From Jiangella asiatica (GTDB lineage Bacteria > Actinomycetota > Actinomycetes > Jiangellales > Jiangellaceae): a stretch of DNA of 64,000 nt. Position numbers and translations under genes: made by a program. Where the stretch lies: positions 33,722-97,721 of the forward strand of contig NZ_SMKZ01000023.1 of assembly GCF_004349065.1 (NCBI RefSeq). The letters are read 5' to 3'. Shown piece by piece: positions 54,322-62,495 of this stretch. Position 1 is the first letter of the stretch, and every line of letters begins with the position of its first letter. The notes under the pieces are model-generated. The model searched no databases, was not told the origin of the DNA, and worked only from the letters and a program-made list of their open reading frames with translations.

Positions 54322-56277
54322 TCACTCGCTCTTGAAGAACTGCTCCGGGTTGTACGGAGCGGGGTTGGGGTACGGAGAGCCGGAGGGCATCTGCTCGGGC
54401 AGGTTGTGCATGGAGTTCTTGACCACCGCGAACTCCTGCCGCGGCGTGGCGATGCCGATCTGGTAGAACTCCTCGGCCGCGATGTCGAGGATCTGCTTGA
54501 ACAGCTCCTCCTGCTGGTCCGCATCGAAGGTCGCCTCGAGCTGCCGCCACAAGTCGTACTGCTCCTGCACCGGCGCCGGCGGCTCCTCGCCGTCCGGGTA
54601 ACCCTCGTACCAGCGCGCCCACATCTCGCCGTAGGCCGCGGGAGCGGCGACTGGGACGTAGTTCCAGGGCACGATCAGCGCGGCCCGGCCACCGAGACCG
54701 GAGCCGAAGTGCGCGTCGAACTGGTTGCTGTCGCGCCGCTCGGTGCGGACCTCGTCGGACACCGGGTTGATCCGCAGCTCGATGCCGACCGCGGCCCAGT
54801 AGTCGACGAGCAGCTCGCCGACGTCGGTCCAGTTGAACACGTCGATCCGCGCGTCGATGGTGACCACGATCGGCTGGCCGTCCGGGCCGAGCCGGATGCC
54901 GTCGGCGTTGCGCTCGGTGTAACCGGCCTGGTCGAGGTGCTGGTTGGCCAGGTCGACGTCGTACTCGACGTACTGGGTGGCGAGCTGCTCGTGGTAGAAG
55001 GGTGTGCTCTCCAGCGGGCTGGTCTGCCACGGCTCGCCTTGTCCGTTGTAGACCAGGTCGATGATCTCCTGCCGGTTGATCGCGTACGACAGCCCGATCC
55101 GGAAGTCCTTGTTGTTGTAGATCTCCCGCTTGACCGGGTCCGGGTGGGTGAGGTTGAGCTGGACTGTCGCGATGTTCATGCTGTCGTAGTCGTAGGTCAT
55201 CAGCCGGTAGTCACCGGCCTCTTGGTTCTCCGACACCAGCGGGTAGTTGTCGCCCTGGTTGAGGCCGCGGTGCTCGAGGTCGACCTCGCCGTCGATGGCG
55301 CGCAGCAGCGCGACCTCGGCGTCCTCGACGATGGAGTACGAGACCTGGTCGAGGTAGGGCAGCTGTTTGCCGTCCGGGTCGACCTTCCAGTAGTACGGGT
55401 TGCGCTCGGCCGTCGCGGTGGTGCCGTCGTTCGGCGGATCGGTGACCACCCACGGCGCCAGTCGCGGGATGTCCACGTTGCGCCGCCAGTCCACGCGGTT
55501 CTCGAACAAAGCGACCCAGTCGCCCAGGCCGCTCTCGGCCACCAGCGCCTCGACGTCGGGATTGTGGTCGGGGTGGAACTGCTCCAGGTAGTGCCGCGGG
55601 TGCTCCGCCACCTGGACGCCGCGATCCAGCGTCGCCATGTCATGGAGGAAGAACGCCTTCGGCGCCGCGAAGTCGAAGCGGACCGTGTGGTCGTCGACCT
55701 TGGTGACGGTGACCGGCTCGCCGCCGGCGGTGAGCCAGCCCGGCACGCTCGGCGTGAGCGTCTCGTTCATGAGCACCGACTCGTACCAGAACATGATGTC
55801 GTCGGCGGTGAACGGCTCTCCGTCGGACCACCGGGTACCCGGCCGCAGGTGGAACGTGTAGCTGCTGCCGTCCTCGTTGACTTCGTAGTCCGCGAGGTTG
55901 GGCAGGATCTCGTCGGTGCCCGACGCGCCGGTGTATTCGCGCGCCCACCGGACCAGCCCTTCGTAGCCGATCGGGTTCATCGCGTTGTCGTCGTCCGGTC
56001 CCATCATGTACGTGCGCCACTCGCCGCCGTACGTGCCGATCTCCTCGACCGGCTCGACCACAAGCGGCTCGTCCGGGAGCCGCTCCTCCACCGGCGGCAG
56101 CGTCCCCGCCTCGACCTGCGCGGCCAGAGTCGGTGCCTCCGGCCCGCCGGCGGCGGTGTCGCTCGCGGGCGTGTCGTCGTCCTCGCCGGTGTCGGCGTCG
56201 GTGCTGAAGAACGAGCACCCGGTGAGCACGACGGCGGACAGTGCCGCCAGGGCCCAGGTTCGTCTCCGATGGGGCAT
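54322..56277 (-). CDS. Solute-binding lipoprotein of the peptide/nickel ABC family (SBP_bac_5)
   Basis: A 651-residue lipoprotein. The signal ends VVLTGC with lipidated Cys21, followed by an acidic linker (DADTGEDDDTPASDTAAGG). The body contains NEDGSSYTFHLRPGTRWSDGEPFTADDIMFWYE, the hallmark segment of family 5 binding proteins. It is first in the minus-strand sialidase operon. Family 5 proteins also bind oligosaccharides, so a sialylated or sulfated glycan fragment is a plausible ligand. Confidence 0.93.
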   Translation of the reverse strand: MPHRRRTWALAALSAVVLTGCSFFSTDADTGEDDDTPASDTAAGGPEAPTLAAQVEAGTLPPVEERLPDEPLVVEPVEEIGTYGGEWRTYMMGPDDDNAMNPIGYEGLVRWAREYTGASGTDEILPNLADYEVNEDGSSYTFHLRPGTRWSDGEPFTADDIMFWYESVLMNETLTPSVPGWLTAGGEPVTVTKVDDHTVRFDFAAPKAFFLHDMATLDRGVQVAEHPRHYLEQFHPDHNPDVEALVAESGLGDWVALFENRVDWRRNVDIPRLAPWVVTDPPNDGTTATAERNPYYWKVDPDGKQLPYLDQVSYSIVEDAEVALLRAIDGEVDLEHRGLNQGDNYPLVSENQEAGDYRLMTYDYDSMNIATVQLNLTHPDPVKREIYNNKDFRIGLSYAINRQEIIDLVYNGQGEPWQTSPLESTPFYHEQLATQYVEYDVDLANQHLDQAGYTERNADGIRLGPDGQPIVVTIDARIDVFNWTDVGELLVDYWAAVGIELRINPVSDEVRTERRDSNQFDAHFGSGLGGRAALIVPWNYVPVAAPAAYGEMWARWYEGYPDGEEPPAPVQEQYDLWRQLEATFDADQQEELFKQILDIAAEEFYQIGIATPRQEFAVVKNSMHNLPEQMPSGSPYPNPAPYNPEQFFKSE

Positions 56278-56373
56278 CGTGTGACCTCCTTGTCAGCTGT
56301 CGCCGAGACGTTCGTGAAGCAATCGCGTCGATCTGACCGGCTGGACCGGTGTCCGCGGGCTGGCTATTGTCCG

Positions 56374-56423
56374 CACATCGGTACGACAACCGATGTGTGC
56401 CTAGCAGATATCCTACAGATGTC
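56374..56423. promoter_or_regulatory. Two inverted-repeat operator candidates between binding protein and sulfatase
   Basis: CACATCGGT and ACCGATGTG (56374-56382 and 56389-56397) are perfect 9-base arms with a 6-base spacer. GATATC-CTACA-GATGTC at 56407-56423 has one mismatch. They lie in the 207-base gap between the divergent genes and suit a shared regulator, possibly of GntR type. Confidence 0.55.
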
Positions 56424-56484
56424 CCGTGTCAAGGGCCGCACCGAAAATTCCGCCGAAATGCAACCCGTACCGGAGGGTGAAACG

Positions 56485-58011
56485 ATGCCGCCGTCTCGTC
56501 CCAATATCGTGGTGATCCTCGCCGACGAGCTGCGCGCCGACGCGCTCGGCTGTTTCGGCAACGAGGTCTGCCGGACACCGAACCTCGACGCTCTCGCGGC
56601 CGCCGGCACGATGCTGTCGCAGTGCATGGTCACCCAGCCGACCTGTACACCGAGCCGGGCCTGCCTGCTCACCGGCTGCTACCCGTCCGCGCTGCGATCG
56701 CGCATGGTGGGCTGCCACACCCCGGACGACCCGCGGTTCCTGCCCCGGCTGCTGGCGGCCGCCGGTTACCGGACCGCGGCCGTCGGCAAGCTCCACCTCG
56801 TGCCGCAGGCCGACGAGGCCGTGCTGATCCCGCCGGTCGGCCAGCAGGGCCCGGACTTCGACTACTACGGCTTCCAGCACGTCGACCTGGTCAATGGACA
56901 CGGCATGGGGACGTACGGCCCGGATTTCACGCCGTGGCTCGAGCGGCGCGTCCCGGACCTCGCCGAGCGGCGCGCCCGGACCCGCCCGATGGCGCCCGGG
57001 GTCAACAACGCCAGCGGGTCGCTGCGAACGCACACCTGGGAGCTCCCCGCCGACGCGCACTCGGGCGAGTACGTGGTCGACCGCGCCGCCGCGTACCTCG
57101 AGGACCACGCCCGCGACGGCGAACCCTTCTTCCTCCAGGTCTCCTTCCCCGACCCGCACCACCCGTTCACCGTGCCCGAGCCGTACGCGTCGGCCTACGA
57201 TCCCGCGCGGATGCCCGTCCCGGTCCCGCCCGTGAGCGCGGCCGACGGCGCGACCGCCCTGCAGCTGGCCGCGCATCGCGGCGAGACCGGCCGGCGCGAC
57301 CCCGTCATCGGCACCCCGCCGGACGACTACACCCGGTACACGACGGCCGACTGGCAGGCGGCCACGGCCATCTACTACGGCATGGTGACCCTGCTGGACG
57401 AGCAGATCGGCCGGATCCTGGCGACACTGCGCGCCACCGGGCTCGACGACGACACCGTCGTCGTCTTCGCCACCGACCACGGCGAGTACCTCGGCGACCA
57501 CGGCCTGGCCGGCAAGGGGTTCCACTACGACTCCGCCATCCGGACGCCGATGATCGTCCGCGGCCCCGGGATCCGTGCCGGCGCGCGACTGGACGACCTG
57601 GCCTCCACCCTCGACCTGGCGCCCACGCTGCTCGACCACGCCGGCGTACCCGCGCCCGAGGGCGTCCAGGGGGTCAGCATGCGCGCCGCCTGGGCCGGCG
57701 AGGCCCGGCTGCCGCGCCATGCCGGTGTCCTGACGGAGAACGACGACGACTTCGTGCCCATGCGGGCGCGCACGCTCACGACTCCGGACTGGAAGCTCAC
57801 CTGGTACCACGGCTGCGCCGACGGCGAGCTCTACGACCGGCGGCGCGACCCCGCCGAGCGCTACAACCTGTGGCACGACGCCGCCGCCGTCGCGGTGCGC
57901 TACGAGCTGCTCCCGCAGCTGCTCGACCAGGTCCTCGGCGCCGTGGACGTCATGAACGGGCGCCGGCAGCCACCCAGCCCGGCCGTGCCGAACTGGGCGG
58001 CGCCGCCCTGA
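56485..58011 (+). CDS. Type I sulfatase, divergent from the sialidase operon
   Basis: A 508-residue formylglycine sulfatase. Cys54 in CTPSRACLLTGCYPS is the modification site. RPNIVVILADELRADALGC and TVVVFATDHGEYLGDHG supply metal-binding residues. ATG 56485 follows GGAGGGTGA; the longer frame upstream is only antisense to the binding-protein gene. No signal peptide is seen. It shares the intergenic operators with the importer operon. Confidence 0.93.
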   Translation: MPPSRPNIVVILADELRADALGCFGNEVCRTPNLDALAAAGTMLSQCMVTQPTCTPSRACLLTGCYPSALRSRMVGCHTPDDPRFLPRLLAAAGYRTAAVGKLHLVPQADEAVLIPPVGQQGPDFDYYGFQHVDLVNGHGMGTYGPDFTPWLERRVPDLAERRARTRPMAPGVNNASGSLRTHTWELPADAHSGEYVVDRAAAYLEDHARDGEPFFLQVSFPDPHHPFTVPEPYASAYDPARMPVPVPPVSAADGATALQLAAHRGETGRRDPVIGTPPDDYTRYTTADWQAATAIYYGMVTLLDEQIGRILATLRATGLDDDTVVVFATDHGEYLGDHGLAGKGFHYDSAIRTPMIVRGPGIRAGARLDDLASTLDLAPTLLDHAGVPAPEGVQGVSMRAAWAGEARLPRHAGVLTENDDDFVPMRARTLTTPDWKLTWYHGCADGELYDRRRDPAERYNLWHDAAAVAVRYELLPQLLDQVLGAVDVMNGRRQPPSPAVPNWAAPP

Positions 58012-58022
58012 CGTGTAGGCGT

Positions 58023-59933
58023 TCAGCCGACGACCTGGTTCAGCGGCAGGTGCAGAAGCGGGTCCGTGGCGACGTTCTCCACCGCGAGCGCCCGGACCTC
58101 GTCGGCCGTCAGCGCCCGGCCGAACAGCCACGCCTCGTCCATCGCGCCGACCAGCGGGTTGTTGATGCCGTCGACGCGGGCACCCAGCCTGATGCCGGTG
58201 CGCGCCGCCGCGGACACCGACCCGGCGACCGGCGCGGCCGTGGACGCGGCCCCGTCCAGGTAGAGTGTGACGCCGGTGTCGTCCCTGGTCAGCGCGACGT
58301 GGTGCCACTCACCGTCGGCGAAGTCACCGGGCACCGACACGTACCTGGCGATGGTGCCGTCGTCGAGCAGCGCGCGGATCCGGCCCGCGCCGGGCTCGAG
58401 ACGGATCCACCACAGGCCGTCGCCGTTGTGTGCCCACATGACGGCCTGGTCGAACTCGCGCTCGGAACGGAACCAGGCGGCCGCCGTGAACTCCCCGGTG
58501 CCGAAGGCCAGCTCCTCCTGGTGCGGGAGCTCCACGTAGTCGCCGGCGAGCTCCAGTGCCCGGCCGAACACGCCGGGCACCGTGCCAGGGCTCCAGGAGA
58601 CCGCGCCGTCGTGGTCGTGGCCGGACCGGTCCGGCGTCGTCGACGGATCGCCGGCCGGCCGGTCGAGCAGCCGCTCCGGGACCACCGCGAAGCTGATGCG
58701 GTGGTGATAGGCGAGCTCCCGCTCGTCGTAGACCCGCTCGCCGTTCTCGAACAGCACGCCGACGTCGCGCTGGCCCGGCCGCCCGCCGAGGTCCACGAGA
58801 TCGGAGTAACCGGACGGGCCCTCGTAGACCTGCGCTCCCCTCGACCAGCTGGCGCCACTGTCGAAGCTGGACCACAGGGTGAGGTTCTCGCGCGCCGTGG
58901 CGTGACCGGGCACGGCGAGCAGGATGCGGTCGGCCGCGCCGCGCTGCGCGGGCAGGCGGAGCAGCGAGCCCTGTACTTTCGACGTCACCACGCCGTCGAC
59001 CGGCGCGTAGGGCTGGTCGAACGACGCTCCCCCGTCGCTGCTGACGGTGTCGAGCCGCTGGCCGGGACTGGTGCCCTGGTCCCGTGAGCTGAAGTAGACG
59101 CCGCCGTCGGCCAGCTCGACCACGGAGGTCTCGTTGGGGACCAGCCCACCGGCGCCGCCGGGCTGGTCGATCGCGCCCAGCTGCCAGGTGGTGCCGCCGT
59201 CGTCGCTGTAGAGGCTGTGTCCGCCCGCGTCGACGCCGGTCGAGCAGTCCCGGCCGGAGCCTTCCGGCGGTGCGACGCTGTGGTTGCCCGGGATGACCAG
59301 CCTCCCGGCGTGCTCGCCCTCGGTCAGCTGGATGCCGTGGCCCGGCCCGCCGACCATGTGCCGCCAGTCAGCGGGCTTCACATCGGCGGTGATGTCCACC
59401 GGCTCGGACCAGGTGGCGCCGTCGTCGTCGCTGTGGAGGACGAACGGGCGGCGGGTCTGCTCCTCGTCCGCCACGCCGCACTGGATGTCGTTACCGCTCA
59501 CGTCGCCGCCGGCGCGGGTGACGTTGAGCACCACGCGCCCGGTGCTCTGGTCGACGACGGGGACCGGGTTGCCCACCTTGTTCGCGCCGGCGTCCCAGAC
59601 GACCTGAAGTGCGCCCCAGGTGCGCCCACCGTCGGTGGAGCGCTTGAGCACCATGTCGATGTCGCCGTCATCGCTGGCGCTGTTCACCCGGCCCTCGGCG
59701 AAGGCCAGCAGGGTGCCGTCGACGGCCTGCACGACGGCGGGGATGCGGAAGGAGTGGTAGCCATCCTCGCCGCGGCTGAAGACGGTGGACATCTCGATCG
59801 CCCGATCGGGTGTCGCCTGCGCCGGCGCCGGCGCCCAGCCGGCTCCGCTCGCGCCAATGCTGGCCGCGAGGGCGAAACCGGCCAGGCCGGCGGTGATGGA
59901 CAAGCGGGTCCTGCGACGTGTCGTCGTCGACAT
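58023..59933 (-). CDS. Secreted sialidase (GH33-like) with C-terminal LamG-like domain
   Basis: A 636-residue protein. The signal peptide ends near residue 40 (APAQA). The propeller follows with SFRIPAV (FRIP at 62-65) and Asp boxes STDGGRTW, SDDDGATW, SDDGGTTW, SSDGGASF and SFDSGASW. The C-terminal ~160 residues (VPGVFGRALELAGDYVELPHQEELAFGTGEFTAAAWF...) form a concanavalin/LamG-like domain that may bind glycan. ATG 59933 has GAAGGAG upstream. It is the only exported glycan hydrolase in the two modules. Confidence 0.92.
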   Translation of the reverse strand: MSTTTRRRTRLSITAGLAGFALAASIGASGAGWAPAPAQATPDRAIEMSTVFSRGEDGYHSFRIPAVVQAVDGTLLAFAEGRVNSASDDGDIDMVLKRSTDGGRTWGALQVVWDAGANKVGNPVPVVDQSTGRVVLNVTRAGGDVSGNDIQCGVADEEQTRRPFVLHSDDDGATWSEPVDITADVKPADWRHMVGGPGHGIQLTEGEHAGRLVIPGNHSVAPPEGSGRDCSTGVDAGGHSLYSDDGGTTWQLGAIDQPGGAGGLVPNETSVVELADGGVYFSSRDQGTSPGQRLDTVSSDGGASFDQPYAPVDGVVTSKVQGSLLRLPAQRGAADRILLAVPGHATARENLTLWSSFDSGASWSRGAQVYEGPSGYSDLVDLGGRPGQRDVGVLFENGERVYDERELAYHHRISFAVVPERLLDRPAGDPSTTPDRSGHDHDGAVSWSPGTVPGVFGRALELAGDYVELPHQEELAFGTGEFTAAAWFRSEREFDQAVMWAHNGDGLWWIRLEPGAGRIRALLDDGTIARYVSVPGDFADGEWHHVALTRDDTGVTLYLDGAASTAAPVAGSVSAAARTGIRLGARVDGINNPLVGAMDEAWLFGRALTADEVRALAVENVATDPLLHLPLNQVVG

Positions 59934-59994
59934 CGTGCTCCTTCGAATGGGATGCGGAACAGCTCGTACGTGCGGGAACGGAACGGGACGTGCG

Positions 59995-61503
59995 TCAGGC
60001 TCGCCAGGGCGCGAATCCGGGCCGTGCGGCGGCCTCGGTGACACGGGCGGCGAACCAGTCGCGGTGCTCGGTGTGCCGGTCCGGGTCCGGCTGCGGGACG
60101 TTGGGGCGGTCGACGCGTGGCGCCCGCTCGTCCAGGTAGTCCGGCGGCGGCGTGTCGAACAGCCACCGGGCCAGCGCGTCGCGCAGGTCGCGAACCTGGA
60201 CCGCGCAGGCGGGGTCGTCGATCCGGTTGTCCAGCTCGTGCGGATCGGCGGCGAGGTCGTAGAACGCGTCTCCGCCGTCGTCGCCGTAGGCCAGCAGCTT
60301 GCGGGTGGCGGTGCGGGCCATGGCGGCCGGCCGGCCGTGCCGGTTCTCGGCGAAGACGCAGGCGCGGGCCGCCGCCGGGTCGGCCAGGTCCAGCCCGGGC
60401 AGGGGCGCCTCCGGTTCCAACCCGGCCGCCGCGAGCACCGTCGTCGCGACGTCGACCAGCGAGACGAGCGACCCGTCGCGTTCACCGGCGCGCTCGGCGC
60501 CGTCGGAGGCAGGGAACTTCACCACCAGCGGGACCTTCGCCAGCGGGTCGTACATCGGACCGTTCTTCAGCAGCAGGTGGTGGAAGCCGAGGTACTCGCC
60601 ATGGTCGGATGTGAAGACGATCAGCGTGTCCTCGTACAGCCCGCGCCGGCGCAACCGCTCCAGCAGTAGCCCGATCCAGTGGTCCAGATGCGTGATGGTG
60701 GCGTAGTAGTGCGCCAGGACCGTCCGCAGGGCCGACTCTGTGAGCCCGTCGTAGCCGAAGTACTCCTCCGCGTGCCGCCGGTCCGGCTCCGGGATCGTCT
60801 CGGTCCAGCCGGGCGGCAGGCGCAGCCCGGCCGGGTCGTACAGCGCGTCCCACGGAGCCGGCGGGTCGAACGGGTGGTGCGGCTTGATGAACGACACGTG
60901 GAGCAGTTGCCCGCCGCCGTCGCCCCAGCCGTCCAGCTCGGCCAGGGCGTGGTTGCCGATCCACGTCGTGGAGTGCCACTCCTCCGGCAAATCGGAGCGG
61001 CCGGCGCCGTACGTCGTCCAGTACGCAGGCCCCGCCGACGACCGCAGCGGTTCCTCCTGGTCCAGCAGATCGACCACCGGCGCGAGCCCGGCCGCGCGCA
61101 GGTCGCGGTGGTAGTCGTCGTCGTACCGCCCGGGCCCGTGCTGCTCGGCCAGGAGCAGGCTGTCGTAGCCGACGTCGAGATAGGTCGGCGTGAAGTGCAT
61201 CTTGCCGACCGCCGCGGTGCGGTACCCGGCCCGGCGCAGTGCCCGCGGGAACGTGTCGATACCCGGCGCGAGCGTGCTGCGGTTGGTCCAACCGCCGTGC
61301 TGGTGCACGTACCTGCCGGACAGCAGGGAGTACCGCGACGGCGTGCACACCGGCAGCGGGCAGAACGCGTCGGTGTACAGCACGCCGTCCGCGGCCAGCG
61401 CGTCCAGCGCGGGGGTGCGAACGTCCGGGTTGCCGGCCGCGCCGAAGCAGTCCGAGCGAAACTGGTCGGCCTGGATGACCAGGACGTTCGGCCGGCCGGT
61501 CAT
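59995..61503 (-). CDS. Type I sulfatase, second module, no export signal
   Basis: A 502-residue formylglycine sulfatase with Cys53 in CTPSRYSLLSGRYVHQHG. RPNVLVIQADQFRSDCFG and TLIVFTSDHGEYLGFHH bind the metal. It begins MTGRPNV with no signal peptide. The ATG overlaps the aldolase stop by 4 bases. Confidence 0.93.
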   Translation of the reverse strand: MTGRPNVLVIQADQFRSDCFGAAGNPDVRTPALDALAADGVLYTDAFCPLPVCTPSRYSLLSGRYVHQHGGWTNRSTLAPGIDTFPRALRRAGYRTAAVGKMHFTPTYLDVGYDSLLLAEQHGPGRYDDDYHRDLRAAGLAPVVDLLDQEEPLRSSAGPAYWTTYGAGRSDLPEEWHSTTWIGNHALAELDGWGDGGGQLLHVSFIKPHHPFDPPAPWDALYDPAGLRLPPGWTETIPEPDRRHAEEYFGYDGLTESALRTVLAHYYATITHLDHWIGLLLERLRRRGLYEDTLIVFTSDHGEYLGFHHLLLKNGPMYDPLAKVPLVVKFPASDGAERAGERDGSLVSLVDVATTVLAAAGLEPEAPLPGLDLADPAAARACVFAENRHGRPAAMARTATRKLLAYGDDGGDAFYDLAADPHELDNRIDDPACAVQVRDLRDALARWLFDTPPPDYLDERAPRVDRPNVPQPDPDRHTEHRDWFAARVTEAAARPGFAPWRA

Positions 61504-62495
61504 CGACCCGTCGCCGCTGGCAGCAGGCCGAACGTGTCCAGCCGCTCGCGCAGCTCGGCCAGCTCGGTCTCGCTCGGCGAGACCAGCGGCGGCCGGCACG
61601 GCCCGCAGTCCGGCCCGACCAGGCTGGATGCCGCCTTGAACCCGGCGAGCTCGCCGCCGAACCGGCCGACCGCCTCGATCGCGGACTGTGCGAGCACCTG
61701 GCAGCGCCGTGCCTCGCGCAGCTCGCCGCGCTCGACGTGCTCGATCATCCGCAGGTACAGCGGCGCGGTGAAGTTGTAGGCCGAGCCGATCGCCGTCCGG
61801 GCACCGATCCCCATCGAGGCCAGCAGCAGCCGGGCGCTGCCGACGTACACCTCGAACCGGTCCTCCGCCAGGTCCAGGCAGCGCTGCAGGTCGGCAAGGT
61901 CGCCGTCGGCGAACTTGACGCCGGCGAAGGTCGGGACGCGGTCCTCCGCGGCCAGCAGCACCGCGCTGGCCGGCACCTTCACGCCCGTCATGCCCGGGAT
62001 GTGGTAGTAGATGAACGGCAGCTCCGGCGCCGCCTCGCACACCCGCCCGATGAACCCCACCACCGCCTGCGCGTCCGCCGGGCGGTGATAGTACGGCGGC
62101 ACCGCCGAGATCGCGTCCGCGCCGACCCGCTGAGCGTGCGCGGCCAGGTCCCGCGCCTCGGCCAGACTGGTGTGACCGACGTGTGCGATGACGTCGAACC
62201 GGCCCGTCGCCTCGCCGCACCAGCGTTCCAACAGCGCCTTCCGTTCCGCCGTCGTCATCGAGGCGCCCTCCCCCGCCGACCCGCCGACGTAGACACCGCG
62301 GGCTCCCCAGCCCGCCGCGGCGTCGGCCTGCGCGGCCACGACGTCGAGGTCCAGCTCGCCGTCGGCGCGGAACGGGGTGAACACGGCGGTCAGCAGGGTC
62401 ATCGGCGAACTGGGCGTGGAGTGGTTCAGCACGGTCAAGGCCTGGCCTTTCTCGGAGGATGAGGTGGACGGTGCGCGTGTCGGCAGCTGGCTCAC
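61500..62495 (-). CDS. N-acetylneuraminate lyase / dihydrodipicolinate synthase-family aldolase, second module
   Basis: A class I aldolase with YVGGSAGEGASMT, FIYYHIPGMTGVKVP (catalytic Tyr; the YxIPxxTG motif is typical of NanA) and GVKFADGDL (Schiff-base Lys). The start is uncertain. GTG 62495 overlaps the binding-protein stop by GTGA and gives 331 residues with a poorly conserved 31-residue head. GTG 62432 and ATG 62402 (MTLLTAVFTPF) are alternatives that fit the family length better. Confidence 0.87.
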   Translation of the reverse strand: MSQLPTRAPSTSSSEKGQALTVLNHSTPSSPMTLLTAVFTPFRADGELDLDVVAAQADAAAGWGARGVYVGGSAGEGASMTTAERKALLERWCGEATGRFDVIAHVGHTSLAEARDLAAHAQRVGADAISAVPPYYHRPADAQAVVGFIGRVCEAAPELPFIYYHIPGMTGVKVPASAVLLAAEDRVPTFAGVKFADGDLADLQRCLDLAEDRFEVYVGSARLLLASMGIGARTAIGSAYNFTAPLYLRMIEHVERGELREARRCQVLAQSAIEAVGRFGGELAGFKAASSLVGPDCGPCRPPLVSPSETELAELRERLDTFGLLPAATGR

